A stretch of DNA of 64,000 nt, taken from positions 310,001 to 374,000 of the forward strand of contig CAVQZC010000010.1 of the NCBI GenBank assembly GCA_963718315.1. The letters run 5' to 3'. Positions 15,529 through 24,147 of the stretch are shown here, piece after piece. A program made the translations under genes and the position numbers. The notes beneath the pieces are model-generated. The model saw only the letters and a program-made list of their open reading frames with translations, was not told where the DNA came from and made no database searches. The DNA is from CAVQZC01 sp963718315 (GTDB lineage: Bacteria; Actinomycetota; Thermoleophilia; Gaiellales; JAICJC01). Every line of letters starts with the position of its first letter. The first letter of the stretch is position 1.

Positions 15529-18500
15529 TTACGACTCTCGCGACGCGTCGCTCACGGCGACAACATCGGCCAGCGCCTCGGGCTCCCCGCCCTCTGCAAC
15601 CGGAGCGTTCCCGTTGACCTGCTCGCCCTCTGGTTTGCGGCGCCCACGGGCACGCGATCTGCGGCGGCGCTCCCGGCGCTCGGGCGAGGCACCGACGGGC
15701 TCGCCGCGGGCAATCTTGCGGACCGCGCCGGGGCGGGAATCGCGGACTCGCTCGCCGTCGGCCATCTCCAGCTCGAACTCCACCCGCACCCGGCCACGGA
15801 CGCCGTGCTGCTTGAGCTGCAGCAGGACGCGGCGGGCCGCGTCGTCCAGCAGCACTTCGGCCTCCTCGGCGGTCAGGGGCACAACGATCCCGGCGCCCTC
15901 GACACCGATCTGCGCGGTGCGGTCGGACCGCCCCTCACCGATGATCTTGGCGATCGAGACCTGCAACGGCGCTCGCTCTGCGGCCGCCGCGCGCACGGCA
16001 ATGGCGTTTTCGAAGCGCTGGTCACCGTCGCCGGCCAGCCTCCAGATCAGCACGTCGCCCTCGCCCATCCGCTCGCGAAGCACCGCATCGGCGTCATCCC
16101 GCAGCCGGACCGCGACCTCGGGCTGGATCTCGACCTCCGCCACCTGCCCCTCGCGCTTGAGCGGCACGGCGGGCGGTGTCGACCCGACCACTGCGCCGTT
16201 GAACGAGACGTTCTCGCCGCGATCGGCCTTCTCGGACTTCTGCTTCGATCGCTTCGCCTGCTTCGTGCGCGGCTGCGGCGCGGGAATGTTCGAGCCCAGG
16301 GCGGTCGCCAGCCGGAACGGATCGGCCGAGAGCCCCATCCGGGCGCCCTCGATCAGGCGCTCGGCCGTGGTGCCGCGGCGGGGAGCGGCAACCGCGAGGA
16401 TCGCGGCGCCCGCCTCCAGCGGGGCGGTCTTCGCCACCGTTGCCAGGCGCACCGCAGCCTCGGTGTGGGCCGACTCGCCGTTGGCGGCCGCCAGGGCGCC
16501 GAGCAGGCCGCGCCCGTCCTCGACGTGGCTGCCGGCGTAGCGGTACTCGTGGTCACGCGCCGCACGGGCGAGCTGCCACGTCCAGCTGACGATCCTGTCG
16601 GTGGGGGCTTCGATCTTTCCGTCCCCCATCGCCAGCAGCAGCACGCGCGCACCCTGGCCGCGATCCTGCTGCCAGGTCGGCGCCGCCTCGACCAGCCGGC
16701 AGGCCATCGCAAACGTGGTCTGGCTCGGACGCTGCGACGAGAGGTCGCCGAGAGCGGCCAGGCGCAGCTTGCGATGCCGGTTCTCGGCGGCGCACGTGAA
16801 CAGGAACAGCTCGCGGCTCTCGGGCTGCAGGGCCGCGATCCGCTCGGCCAGCGTCTGCACGTCGGCCGGGGTCACCGACCGGGCTGCGACGACTGCCCAT
16901 GCCCGCTGCTCGTCCAGCGGAAGCTTTGATGCGTCGACCAGGCGCCACTGGTTGGCGATGACGCCGATCCGCCGCTCGGGGTCGTCCGAGACGGGAACGA
17001 TCCAGGCCGCTTCCTTGACGATCGGCTTGGCCGGCCGGCGGCGCCAGCGGCGCCGGCGGGGCGGCGGCGGCGTGACCAGGCCGGCAGGGCGGTAGGCGTC
17101 GACGGACAGCAGCGAGTGCAGGGTGATCACGCGCTCGGTGTGCGGCGCTCCAGGCTCGGCGAAGTCGACAACGATGCCGGCTTCCTTCTTGCGGTGGAGC
17201 CGCATGATCCGGCCCACCCGCTGCTGGTAGACGCGGCGGCTGGCGGTCGGGGCCAGGTGCATGCAGACCGTCGCCCGGGGAGCGTTCCAGCCCTCGGCCA
17301 GGATCTGGGCGTTGACGAGCACGTTGATCTCGCCGCGCTCGTAGGCGGCGAGCGTCTCGGCCAGCTCGCGCGGCGGCGTCCGGCCAGACACGGCCGCGGC
17401 CCGCAGGCCGGTCGCCCGCATGGCGGCGGCAACGCGCTCCGCGTGATCGACACCGGCGGCGTAGACGATCCCCGGGGTGTCGCCGAACCGGCTCTGGTAG
17501 AGGCCAGCGGCGGCGATGTTGAGGGGGTCGAGGTCGAGCACGCCGGCCAGCTGGCTCTGGTCGAACTCGCCGCCGACGATCTCGACCGTGCGCAGCGAGG
17601 CGATCGGCCGCACCCGGATGCAGCGCAACGGCGCCACCACTCCGCGGCGAACGGCCTCCGCCAGCGGAAAGTCGGCGACCTCGGCGGGGAACACGTCGCT
17701 GACGTGCTTCTGCAGCAGCTGGTCGGTCGCCGTCATGCCGATGTACACCGGATCGCTGAAGCCGCGGATGGCTGCCGACGTCTTGTCGCCCAGTGCCGTG
17801 TGGGCCTCGTCGCAGACCACCACGCCGTAGACGTCGGGCTTGATCTGCTCGGCGTGCTTGATGAACCAGGAGTAGGTGTTGATCGAGAGCGGCGGCGTCG
17901 GCGGATCGGGCTCCCCGCGGAGCACGGCGGGATGCAGGCGGCCGCCGTAGCCCTCCTTGGTCAGGTCGCGGGTGAACTGGTCGACCAGCAGGCGGCGGTG
18001 CGTGAGGATGAGGACGCCGGTGGTGCGAGCGGCCTCGACGAAGCCGGCGGCGGCGATCGTCTTGCCCGAGGCGGTCGGATGCTTGAACCGGAACCGGCGG
18101 CGGGCGCCAGGATCGCTGTGGCTGTCGAGCGGCGCCGGCTCGGGCTCGTCATCGTCTGAAACAGCGACGACCGCGATGCTGGGATCCAGCTCGACCGGCT
18201 CCTCCGCGTCGCCGTTGCCGTTGTCGCCGTCCTCCCCGTTGTCGCCGTTGTCGCCGTTCTCGTCGTCGTCCTCGTCCTCTTCGAGCAGCTCGCCCCGCTC
18301 GAGGTCGGCGATCAGGGCGGCGAGCTGGCCGGCGAGCGCGTCCACCTGATGGCGGCGCAGCGTCGTGCCGGATGCCAGCTTCGGCTGCGGCTCGGAGAGG
18401 ACGCGCTCGAGCCCCAGGATCAGCGAGAAGTCACGCCGCCACTGGTAGCTGGGCGCCGTGTAGCCGCGGGCGATCTCCTCTTCGGCGGCCTCCAGCGCGG

Positions 18501-18627
18501 CTCTCCGTGCGGTTCCGGGGGCCAGCGCGACGGCGATCTCCTCGCCCTCGTGTAACAGCGGTTCTCCGCACCACGCCGATACGCGTTGCGCGGCCGCTTC
18601 CAGGTCGCCCTCAGTATCCAAAGTCAT
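15529..18627 (-). CDS. Large SF2 DEAD/DEAH-box helicase with acidic insertion
   Basis: A 1032-residue superfamily-2 helicase-like ATPase. Walker A is HPTASGKTIAAAG (about 188-200), Walker B CDEAHTA, motif III GMTATD, and motif VI QQRVGRIMRLHR. Between the N-terminal region and Walker A is a low-complexity stretch of Asp, Glu, Asn and Gly (about 115-150) built of repeated DNG units. After the helicase core (about residue 520) the protein continues for 500 residues with no recognised domain, ending in an Arg-rich tail. The layout recalls type III restriction/UvrB-like translocases, but no nuclease or methylase partner is nearby. It lies 54 bp downstream of an inositol monophosphatase gene. DNA repair or RNA remodelling are both possible. 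Confidence 0.75.
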   Translation of the reverse strand: MTLDTEGDLEAAAQRVSAWCGEPLLHEGEEIAVALAPGTARRAALEAAEEEIARGYTAPSYQWRRDFSLILGLERVLSEPQPKLASGTTLRRHQVDALAGQLAALIADLERGELLEEDEDDDENGDNGDNGEDGDNGNGDAEEPVELDPSIAVVAVSDDDEPEPAPLDSHSDPGARRRFRFKHPTASGKTIAAAGFVEAARTTGVLILTHRRLLVDQFTRDLTKEGYGGRLHPAVLRGEPDPPTPPLSINTYSWFIKHAEQIKPDVYGVVVCDEAHTALGDKTSAAIRGFSDPVYIGMTATDQLLQKHVSDVFPAEVADFPLAEAVRRGVVAPLRCIRVRPIASLRTVEIVGGEFDQSQLAGVLDLDPLNIAAAGLYQSRFGDTPGIVYAAGVDHAERVAAAMRATGLRAAAVSGRTPPRELAETLAAYERGEINVLVNAQILAEGWNAPRATVCMHLAPTASRRVYQQRVGRIMRLHRKKEAGIVVDFAEPGAPHTERVITLHSLLSVDAYRPAGLVTPPPPRRRRWRRRPAKPIVKEAAWIVPVSDDPERRIGVIANQWRLVDASKLPLDEQRAWAVVAARSVTPADVQTLAERIAALQPESRELFLFTCAAENRHRKLRLAALGDLSSQRPSQTTFAMACRLVEAAPTWQQDRGQGARVLLLAMGDGKIEAPTDRIVSWTWQLARAARDHEYRYAGSHVEDGRGLLGALAAANGESAHTEAAVRLATVAKTAPLEAGAAILAVAAPRRGTTAERLIEGARMGLSADPFRLATALGSNIPAPQPRTKQAKRSKQKSEKADRGENVSFNGAVVGSTPPAVPLKREGQVAEVEIQPEVAVRLRDDADAVLRERMGEGDVLIWRLAGDGDQRFENAIAVRAAAAERAPLQVSIAKIIGEGRSDRTAQIGVEGAGIVVPLTAEEAEVLLDDAARRVLLQLKQHGVRGRVRVEFELEMADGERVRDSRPGAVRKIARGEPVGASPERRERRRRSRARGRRKPEGEQVNGNAPVAEGGEPEALADVVAVSDASRES

Positions 18628-18681
18628 CGGATTTAGTCCACCGGGTGAGCGGGCGCCTTGCGGCGGCTCCAGCGGACAGTC

Positions 18682-19494
18682 TTAGTGTAGCGAATCCGCA
18701 GGCGGTCGATGCAGCACGGCCTCGACCAGGGCGCGCAGCTCGTCGAAGACCGCCGCGCTGGCGGCCAGCACGCCGTCGCCGGTGTCGCCCTGCGGATCGA
18801 GCGGTTCGGTGCGGCCGCCGGCCTCGTTGACGAGCAGCACGCCCGCCGCCCGGTCCCAGTGCTTCGTGCCCAGCTCGAAGTAGCCGTCCAGCCGGCCGCA
18901 CGCCACCCAGCAAAGGTCGAGCGCCGCCGATCCGGCGCGGCGGATGTCGCGCACACGCGAGATGATGTCGACCAGGTCGGCCGCCTGACGGGCCCGCACG
19001 TCGGGCTGATAGCCAAACCCGGTTGCGATCAGGGCCTCTGCCAGGTCGGGCTCGGAGCGCACACTGAGCGCGCCGCCGTTGAGGGTCGCCCCACCGCCCC
19101 GGGTCGCGGCGAACAGCTCGTCGCGGTTGGGGTCGTAGACAACACCGGCAACGGCTCCCTCAGCATCCTCACACGCAATGCTGACCGACCACTGCGGGAA
19201 GCCGAATAGAAAGTTGGTTGTGCCGTCCAGTGGATCGATCACCCAGGTGAGCCCCGTGTTGCCGGCGACGTCGCTGCCCTCTTCGCCGACGAACGCGTCG
19301 TCGGGACGCTCGGCCGTGATCAGGCCGCGCAGCAACCGCTCGGCGTCGCGGTCTGCGTCCGAAACCATGTCGGTGGCGCTGCTCTTCGATCCCACGCCCG
19401 CAACCGGGGTGCCGACCCGGTCGAGCAGCATCGCACCGGCCGTGCGCGCGGCGTTCTCGGCCAGCGCGAGCAAATCGGTTGCCGTCCCAGGCAC
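18682..19494 (-). CDS. Inositol monophosphatase family protein
   Basis: A 270-residue Mg-dependent phosphatase. The metal site is complete: VGEEGSD (about 68-74), WVIDPLDGTTNFLFGFPQWSV (split motif with Asp-x-Leu-Asp-Gly-Thr) and, near the C-terminus, KHWDRAAGVLLVNEAGG. Family members hydrolyse inositol phosphate, histidinol phosphate or fructose-1,6-bisphosphate. GTG at 19494 lies six bases after TAGACT (leaderless), which settles the start. The helicase gene follows on the same strand. Confidence 0.88.
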   Translation of the reverse strand: MPGTATDLLALAENAARTAGAMLLDRVGTPVAGVGSKSSATDMVSDADRDAERLLRGLITAERPDDAFVGEEGSDVAGNTGLTWVIDPLDGTTNFLFGFPQWSVSIACEDAEGAVAGVVYDPNRDELFAATRGGGATLNGGALSVRSEPDLAEALIATGFGYQPDVRARQAADLVDIISRVRDIRRAGSAALDLCWVACGRLDGYFELGTKHWDRAAGVLLVNEAGGRTEPLDPQGDTGDGVLAASAAVFDELRALVEAVLHRPPADSLH

Positions 19495-19593
19495 CGGGGC
19501 AGTCTATCGGCGCTCTGTTGCGGTTCTGGCACGAAATGGAGAAAGTCCTGCAAAACCGTGGATTTCTGTCCAGCCGGCGTGCATCCTGTAGCC

Positions 19594-19734
19594 ATGCCCC
19601 GTGTATTCGCACGCATCCTTGACCGCCGCCGGGAGCGCCAGCTCGCCCGCGAGCTCGAGCAGCGGTGGCGCAACCAGATCGACCAGCGGGCCGAGGCGGC
19701 CGCGCGGATCGCCGACGACCTGCACCGGTCGTAA
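19594..19734 (+). CDS. Small charged protein of 46 residues
   Basis: An uncharacterised ORF with 10 Arg and many Glu/Asp, predicted as one amphipathic helix (residues 3-45, with repeated RELEQRW and AEAAARIADDL patterns). It sits 26 bp upstream of the phosphatase gene on the same strand. There is no clear ribosome-binding site. Coding status rests on the helical, amphipathic character only. Confidence 0.4.
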   Translation: MPRVFARILDRRRERQLARELEQRWRNQIDQRAEAAARIADDLHRS

Positions 19735-19759
19735 CGACTCACCGATCTAGGATCTGGCG

Positions 19760-20212
19760 ATGGCGAGGCTCAACTACAACCGACTCGGCGACCGGCTGCT
19801 GGCCGGTGCGATGCCGTTTCGCGCCGAGCACGTCGAGGTGCTGGCCTCCGAGGGTGTGAACGCCGTCGTCAACCTGTGCGAGGACCGTGAGTACTGGCGC
19901 GACGAGCGCGAGCTGGTGCTGGCGGCGTACGCCCAGGCCGGCATCGTGGAGCACCAGTTCCCGGTGATCGACGGGTCGACCGTGCCCGCAGCGGTGCTCG
20001 GCGAGGCCGTCAGCGTCGCCCGCGAGGCGACGGTCTACGTGCATTGCCGCGGGGGCCGCGAGCGGTCGGCAACGGTCTCGGCCGCGATCATCTCCGCCAC
20101 CGAGGGGCTGTCAGTCGAGCGAGCCCTGGAACGTGCCCGCGAGCGCCGGCCGATCTTCCGGCCGCTGCCCTGGCAGATCCACGGCCTCGAGGCCTGGGCC
20201 GCGACGGCCTGA
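19760..20212 (+). CDS. Dual-specificity/tyrosine phosphatase-like protein
   Basis: A 150-residue cysteine phosphatase. The signature HCRGGRERS (His-Cys-x5-Arg-Ser, about residues 95-103) is intact. An N-terminal GVNAVVNLCEDREYW segment and the Asp of PVIDGS (about 75, possible general acid) fit the compact DSP fold. ATG at 19760 is six bases after TAGGAT (leaderless). Substrate may be phosphoprotein, phosphoinositide or a sugar phosphate; the inositol phosphatase gene next door, on the other strand, is suggestive but not proof. Confidence 0.8.
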   Translation: MARLNYNRLGDRLLAGAMPFRAEHVEVLASEGVNAVVNLCEDREYWRDERELVLAAYAQAGIVEHQFPVIDGSTVPAAVLGEAVSVAREATVYVHCRGGRERSATVSAAIISATEGLSVERALERARERRPIFRPLPWQIHGLEAWAATA

Positions 20213-20375
20213 CGCCGACCGGCGTCTGCAGTTCTTGAAGATTCCGTTAAGCCCGGCAGGAAACGCCACCGAAACGGTGCAGAACAGGGAAGATGCCTGG
20301 GTTGGCGCGCGTCTGGGGTACATGGATGGACGACGCGGTAACTTTGCAAATTACGAGAATCGCGCTCCTAACGTC

Positions 20376-20404
20376 TTGCATACGTCCGATGCACCCCGTA
20401 TCCT
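20376..20404 (+). promoter_or_regulatory. Sigma-70-type promoter of the LPxTG microprotein gene
   Basis: TTGCAT (20376-20381), 17-base spacer, TATCCT (20399-20404). Transcription would begin near 20411, giving a leader of about 54 bases that contains the GGAGAGGTGG ribosome-binding site. Confidence 0.55.
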
Positions 20405-20464
20405 CGTCTGGAGCGCATCATCGCAAGAGGCTTCATCGCTGTTGACAGGAGAGGTGGTAATCGC

Positions 20465-20716
20465 ATGAGGAAGGTAGTTCGGGGCTCGTTGGCGCTGGTC
20501 AGTCTGGCGTCTGTCGCGCTGATCTTCGCCACGTCGGCGTTCGCTGCGTCCGGCTATGGCAAGCCGGGCGGCGGAGTCGCTGGCGATCAGACCGGCGGCG
20601 GCGGCAACCTGCCATTCACTGGCGCTGAGCTGCTGCTCTATGTGGTCGTTGGTCTCGCCATCGTCGCAAGCGGTTTCGCGCTGCGGGCGCTGTCCACGCG
20701 CCACACGCTCGACTAG
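20465..20716 (+). CDS. Small secreted LPxTG-anchored surface protein
   Basis: An 83-residue preprotein. Residues 1-27 are a signal peptide (MRKVVRGSLALVSLASVAL, cleaved after a SAFAA-like site); a Gly-rich linker of about 20 residues follows; then LPFTG at about 48-52, a hydrophobic segment of about 20 residues and a basic tail (ALRALSTRH). This is the classical sortase-sorting signal, so the mature exposed part would be only about 20 residues. The start has a strong GGAGAGGTGG site. A defined promoter and a strong terminator make it a monocistronic, probably abundant transcript. No sortase gene is in this window. An alternative is a membrane-retained microprotein. Confidence 0.75.
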   Translation: MRKVVRGSLALVSLASVALIFATSAFAASGYGKPGGGVAGDQTGGGGNLPFTGAELLLYVVVGLAIVASGFALRALSTRHTLD

Positions 20717-20731
20717 CGCAGCCAAGCATCA

Positions 20732-20773
20732 AACGACTTTGAAGGCACGCCCCCCGGCGTGCCTTCAGTCGTT
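20732..20773 (+). terminator. Extended intrinsic terminator after the LPxTG gene
   Basis: A 10-bp perfect stem (AAGGCACGCC / GGCGTGCCTT) with a CCCC loop, extended outward by a second stem (ACGACT / AGTCGT). It lies 16 bases after the stop codon. Confidence 0.75.
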
Positions 20774-20816
20774 AAAGGGCCGGCGGTCCGGGGACGCGAC
20801 TGAGGCGCAGTCCCGT

Positions 20817-21050
20817 GTGGGACGCCGCCAAATGCGACTCAGGCGAAGGCCGCGGCGTGGCTGGCAAGGATCGAGCGGCGAGCGGAGCGGAGGCGTGCTT
20901 TAGGCACGTCGAGCACCGCACGCCGCGTGGGACGCCGCCAAATGCGACTCAGGCGAAGGCCGCGGCGTGGCTGGCAAGGATCGAGCGGCGAGCGGAGCGG
21001 AGGCGTGCTTTAGGCACGTCGAGCACCGCACGCCGCGTGGGACGCCGCCA
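20817..21050. repeat. 110-bp tandem direct repeat, two copies plus a partial third
   Basis: Unit 1 is 20817-20926, unit 2 is 20927-21036 (identical over the full 110 bp by eye), followed by the first 14 bases of a third copy. Each unit contains a hairpin (CGTGC-TTTAG-GCACG) nested in a larger inverted repeat (GGCGTGC...GCACGCC). It lies between the LPxTG gene terminator and the stop codon of the O-antigen-ligase-like gene. Reading frames through it are open but are explained by the repeat being GC-rich; no coding is claimed. Confidence 0.85.
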
Positions 21051-21069
21051 GGCGCGTCGCGGACCAGCC

Positions 21070-23082
21070 TCAGTAGTGGTCGTAGGTGGGCGGGGGTACG
21101 TCGTAGCGGAAGTCGAGTGGCAGCGAGGGGTTCAGCTTCCGCACCATCATGTAGGCGCGGGTCAGGTCGCCGTTCGAGCTGCCGCGCGACGACGCCAGAT
21201 ACAGCATCTGCCAGGCGACCCAGAAGTTCGGCTCCTTGCGCACCGCGTCCCGCGCCGCACGTAACGCCCCGCTGAGGTCGCCCGACCCCAGGTCGGCGCG
21301 GGCGATCGCGATGTCCGGCCTCGATGACAGCCAGTCCCAGCGCGCAGCCTTGTTCGCGTCCGCGATCGCCACCGTCGGCGGAGCGCCGTACGAGGACAGC
21401 AGGTAGCCCTGCGCCAGCGTCGGCGGAACGACCAGGCCGAGCGAGACTCCGACCAGGGCAACAGCGGCAACCATCGGCACCAGCCGCCGCGCCCAGCGCG
21501 CCCACTCCGCAGCGGCGCCGGCCGGCTTCCGGGCATCGGTCGCAGAACGAGGGGCGGCGGCCAGCGTCGACATCACCGCGCCCGCGAGCACGAGCGCCGG
21601 CAGCGAGTCGGCCGCGATGTGCCAGGTCCAGTCGACGGATGCGTGGCAGACGAACTCGGTGAGTGCCGCCGCCAGCCCTGCCATCAGCAGCCGTTCCGAG
21701 CGCGAACGCGACGTCAGCCGGTTGCGCACCGCAACTCCGATCGGCAGCGCCATCACGGGAATCAGCAGCAGCACGCCCGGGTATCCGAGCGTTGCCGCCA
21801 CCTCGAGCGGCTCGCTGTGGGCCTGCTGCGGCTGGGCGGCCGAGCGCCCCTCCTGCAGGTAGATGTAGGCGAAGTTGCCGGCGCCGACACCCTTCAGCGG
21901 GTGCATGAAGAAGACTCGCAGGGCCGCTCGCCAGAGGTCGTAGCGGCCGCCGCCGACGGAGGTGAACCGGGTGGCGCTGGTGGTGCTGTACGGGTTCCCC
22001 TGCTGCTTGAACGAGTGCCACTCCCCCTGTACCCAGCCGACGGGGTGGCTGTTGACCGTCGACCAGACCGTCCCGGCCACGATCCCTCCGAATGCCATCA
22101 GGACCACGGCGGCGCCCAGCAGCAGCACCTGGCGCAGCGTCCCCGTCAGCTGCACGCGGATGTCGATCAGGCCCTGGACGAGCGCGACCAGGCCGCCGGC
22201 GAGCGCGATCAGCAGGATGCTGCGGCCGACCGTGTGCAGCTCGGAGACGCCGGTGCCGGCGGAGTAGGCGAGATTCAGCGAATGCCACTGGAGCGCGGTG
22301 CCAACCACACCGGGCAGGGCAATGACGCCGCTTCGCAGCGGCGTTGGGCAGACGACCAGGAACACGACTCCGGCGATCGCGATCGCCCCCACCGCGGCCC
22401 GCGCCCCGGTGGGGATGACCGCGGCGATGGCCGCCGCCGCACCCGCCCCGGCAAGCGGGCGCCACGCCAGCGAGGTCGCCCGGTCGGATGCGAAGGCGAC
22501 CAGCGGCCAGATGCCGATCGCCATCACCGCCGCGGTACCGCCGCCGTACCCGATCGCCCCCACCAGCCGGCCAAGCTCGAACGACCCGGCCGTGATGCTG
22601 CCGTGCAGAAGGCCGAAGCCGCTCGCGAACGCCACGCCTGCCGAGCCGGCGACCACGACTCCCACGGCCGCCCGCCGCAGCGGTGCGCGCGCCAGGTTGA
22701 CGGTTGCCAGTCCCAGCACGCACCCGGCAAAGAAGTACCGGTCGCCGTCCACCAGAGCGTTCTGCGGCAGCGCCGCCCACTCCATCGAGAGCAGCGCCAG
22801 CCCGGTAAGGCCGAACAGACAGCCGGCCGGCACGTACGCGAGCGGCTTCAGCCGGACCGGCAGCGCGACCAGGCTGACGGCCAGCGCGAGGGCGATCACC
22901 ACCGCCCAGGCCCCCCACTCGTCGATGGTGTAGCCGCCGCCGTGGCGGGCCATCCACAGCCCCGCGATGATCGGCAGCAGGACGAAGCAGAACGAGATCA
23001 GGTCAACGACGAAGTGCGGGCGCCGCGGCGCCGAAAGGGGTGGCGTGACCGGCGCGTCCGCGCCCACACTCGTTTCGCTCAC
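21070..23082 (-). CDS. O-antigen ligase/polymerase-like multi-pass membrane protein
   Basis: A 670-residue integral membrane protein with about twelve hydrophobic segments and a long loop between about residues 350 and 420 containing GGGRYDLWRAALRVF, HPLKGVGAGNF and QQAHSEPLEVAATLGYPG. That loop is the hallmark of the Wzy_C/WaaL family, which transfers or polymerises lipid-linked glycans at the cell surface. A C-terminal soluble part after about residue 560 (ADLGSGDLSGALRAARDAV, then FWVAWQMLYLASS) resembles a TPR-like helical repeat. GTG at 23082 lies seven bases after TACCCT (leaderless). No other polysaccharide gene is adjacent. Confidence 0.8.
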   Translation of the reverse strand: MSETSVGADAPVTPPLSAPRRPHFVVDLISFCFVLLPIIAGLWMARHGGGYTIDEWGAWAVVIALALAVSLVALPVRLKPLAYVPAGCLFGLTGLALLSMEWAALPQNALVDGDRYFFAGCVLGLATVNLARAPLRRAAVGVVVAGSAGVAFASGFGLLHGSITAGSFELGRLVGAIGYGGGTAAVMAIGIWPLVAFASDRATSLAWRPLAGAGAAAAIAAVIPTGARAAVGAIAIAGVVFLVVCPTPLRSGVIALPGVVGTALQWHSLNLAYSAGTGVSELHTVGRSILLIALAGGLVALVQGLIDIRVQLTGTLRQVLLLGAAVVLMAFGGIVAGTVWSTVNSHPVGWVQGEWHSFKQQGNPYSTTSATRFTSVGGGRYDLWRAALRVFFMHPLKGVGAGNFAYIYLQEGRSAAQPQQAHSEPLEVAATLGYPGVLLLIPVMALPIGVAVRNRLTSRSRSERLLMAGLAAALTEFVCHASVDWTWHIAADSLPALVLAGAVMSTLAAAPRSATDARKPAGAAAEWARWARRLVPMVAAVALVGVSLGLVVPPTLAQGYLLSSYGAPPTVAIADANKAARWDWLSSRPDIAIARADLGSGDLSGALRAARDAVRKEPNFWVAWQMLYLASSRGSSNGDLTRAYMMVRKLNPSLPLDFRYDVPPPTYDHY

Positions 23083-23138
23083 ACGACCAAGGGTACCGGC
23101 CTAACGGCCGATGAGGCAGTGCGAACCGGCAGGAGTTG

Positions 23139-23348
23139 TCAGGCTGCCGTGTCCCCGGCGCGCACCTCGACGGGGCGCTGGGGCTTTCGCATCATGCCGT
23201 CGGGATCCTGGGTGCGGCACGAATCGCACAGGTAGGACGTGAGCGCAGCCGGCGCTGACTCGCACCACACACAGACGCCCGAATCGAGCAGGTCGAGTGC
23301 GGCGCGCATCGGGTTGACGGCAGTACGGTTCGGTTTGGCGAGATCCAT
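23139..23348 (-). CDS. Small zinc-ribbon-like protein
   Basis: A 69-residue protein with CVWCESAP...LCDSC: two CxxC knuckles 14 residues apart (about residues 25-45), forming a likely zinc site. ATG at 23348 has GGAG six bases upstream; the longer ORF upstream of it lacks support. Family not recognised. Lies upstream of the O-antigen-ligase gene on the same strand, 56 bp away. Confidence 0.55.
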   Translation of the reverse strand: MDLAKPNRTAVNPMRAALDLLDSGVCVWCESAPAALTSYLCDSCRTQDPDGMMRKPQRPVEVRAGDTAA

Positions 23349-23508
23349 GGGCGCTCCATCCCCTCGGGAGTGCCTGCATGCTCGCCAGGCTCTCCAGGCC
23401 ACGCCATAGACGGTCTGCGGTATCTCATCCCCGGTTCGGCGTAGGGACCATTACCGCAAACCGACCACCCTTTTGGTACAGGATGTCAAGCGAAATGTCG
23501 TCGAATCC

Positions 23509-24136
23509 ATGTCTCCGAGCGAATTCACGGTCAAGCTGACCTCCCTCGACGAGCGCCTGCGCTCGCTCGCGTTCTCGGTCTGCTCGCTGCTGCTGATGGC
23601 GCTGGTCTGCGCACCCATCTCGGTCGATCTTGGGTTCGCCAGGCCGCTGACCGGTGAGCTGACCGCCGCTGTCGCAGTGCTGGGCGTCGTTGTCGTAGCG
23701 GTATGGGCGTCGCACCTGAAGGGCCTGCGGGACCACGTGTACGACGACATCGTCCTGTCGGGGTTCCGCCACGTCCGCCCGCAGGCCGTGCAGCGGCGGA
23801 TCCAGCAGCTCCGTTCGCACGCCAACCGGCGGCGGCTGGCGACGACGCTCGAGCGCTTCACCGACCCCCGCCTCGACCCATGGCTGCCGGTGCCCATCGA
23901 ACGCCGTACCGTGCGCGGGCTTCAGCCCCGCGTCCGGCGGATCTCGGCCATCCTCCGGGACGAGCACGAAGCCCCCGATCCGGCGGGCATCGTCCTTCTT
24001 TCGCGCCTGCTGTTCGACGGTTCGTCGAGCCCGCTGTACGGGTCGCGCGGAGACCATCGCCAGGTGGCACGCCAGCTCGACCTGATCGAACAGCACCTCG
24101 CCGCCGGCGAGGACGAGCTGCAGCTCCGCCGCCTAG
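23509..24136 (+). pseudogene. Two-helix membrane protein, unknown family, with probable frameshift near its end
   Basis: From ATG 23509 the frame encodes two membrane helices (about residues 20-38 and 52-74) and then a basic cytoplasmic region (RHVRPQAVQRRIQQLRSHAN, later VARQLDLIEQHLAAGEDELQLRRL). In the recorded frame no stop appears for another 1.3 kb, which runs antisense through an acyl-CoA dehydrogenase gene and is not plausible. A TAG at 24134-24136 lies in the +1 frame just where the protein should end before the convergent gene, so one surplus base upstream is inferred. If the sequence is right, the gene instead overruns its neighbour. Function unknown. Confidence 0.5.
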
Positions 24137-24147
24137 CGGGCGCTCCG

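Noticed and set aside
20817..21050. CRISPR array
   Set aside because: The 110-bp repeats are contiguous with no unique spacers and there are no cas genes.
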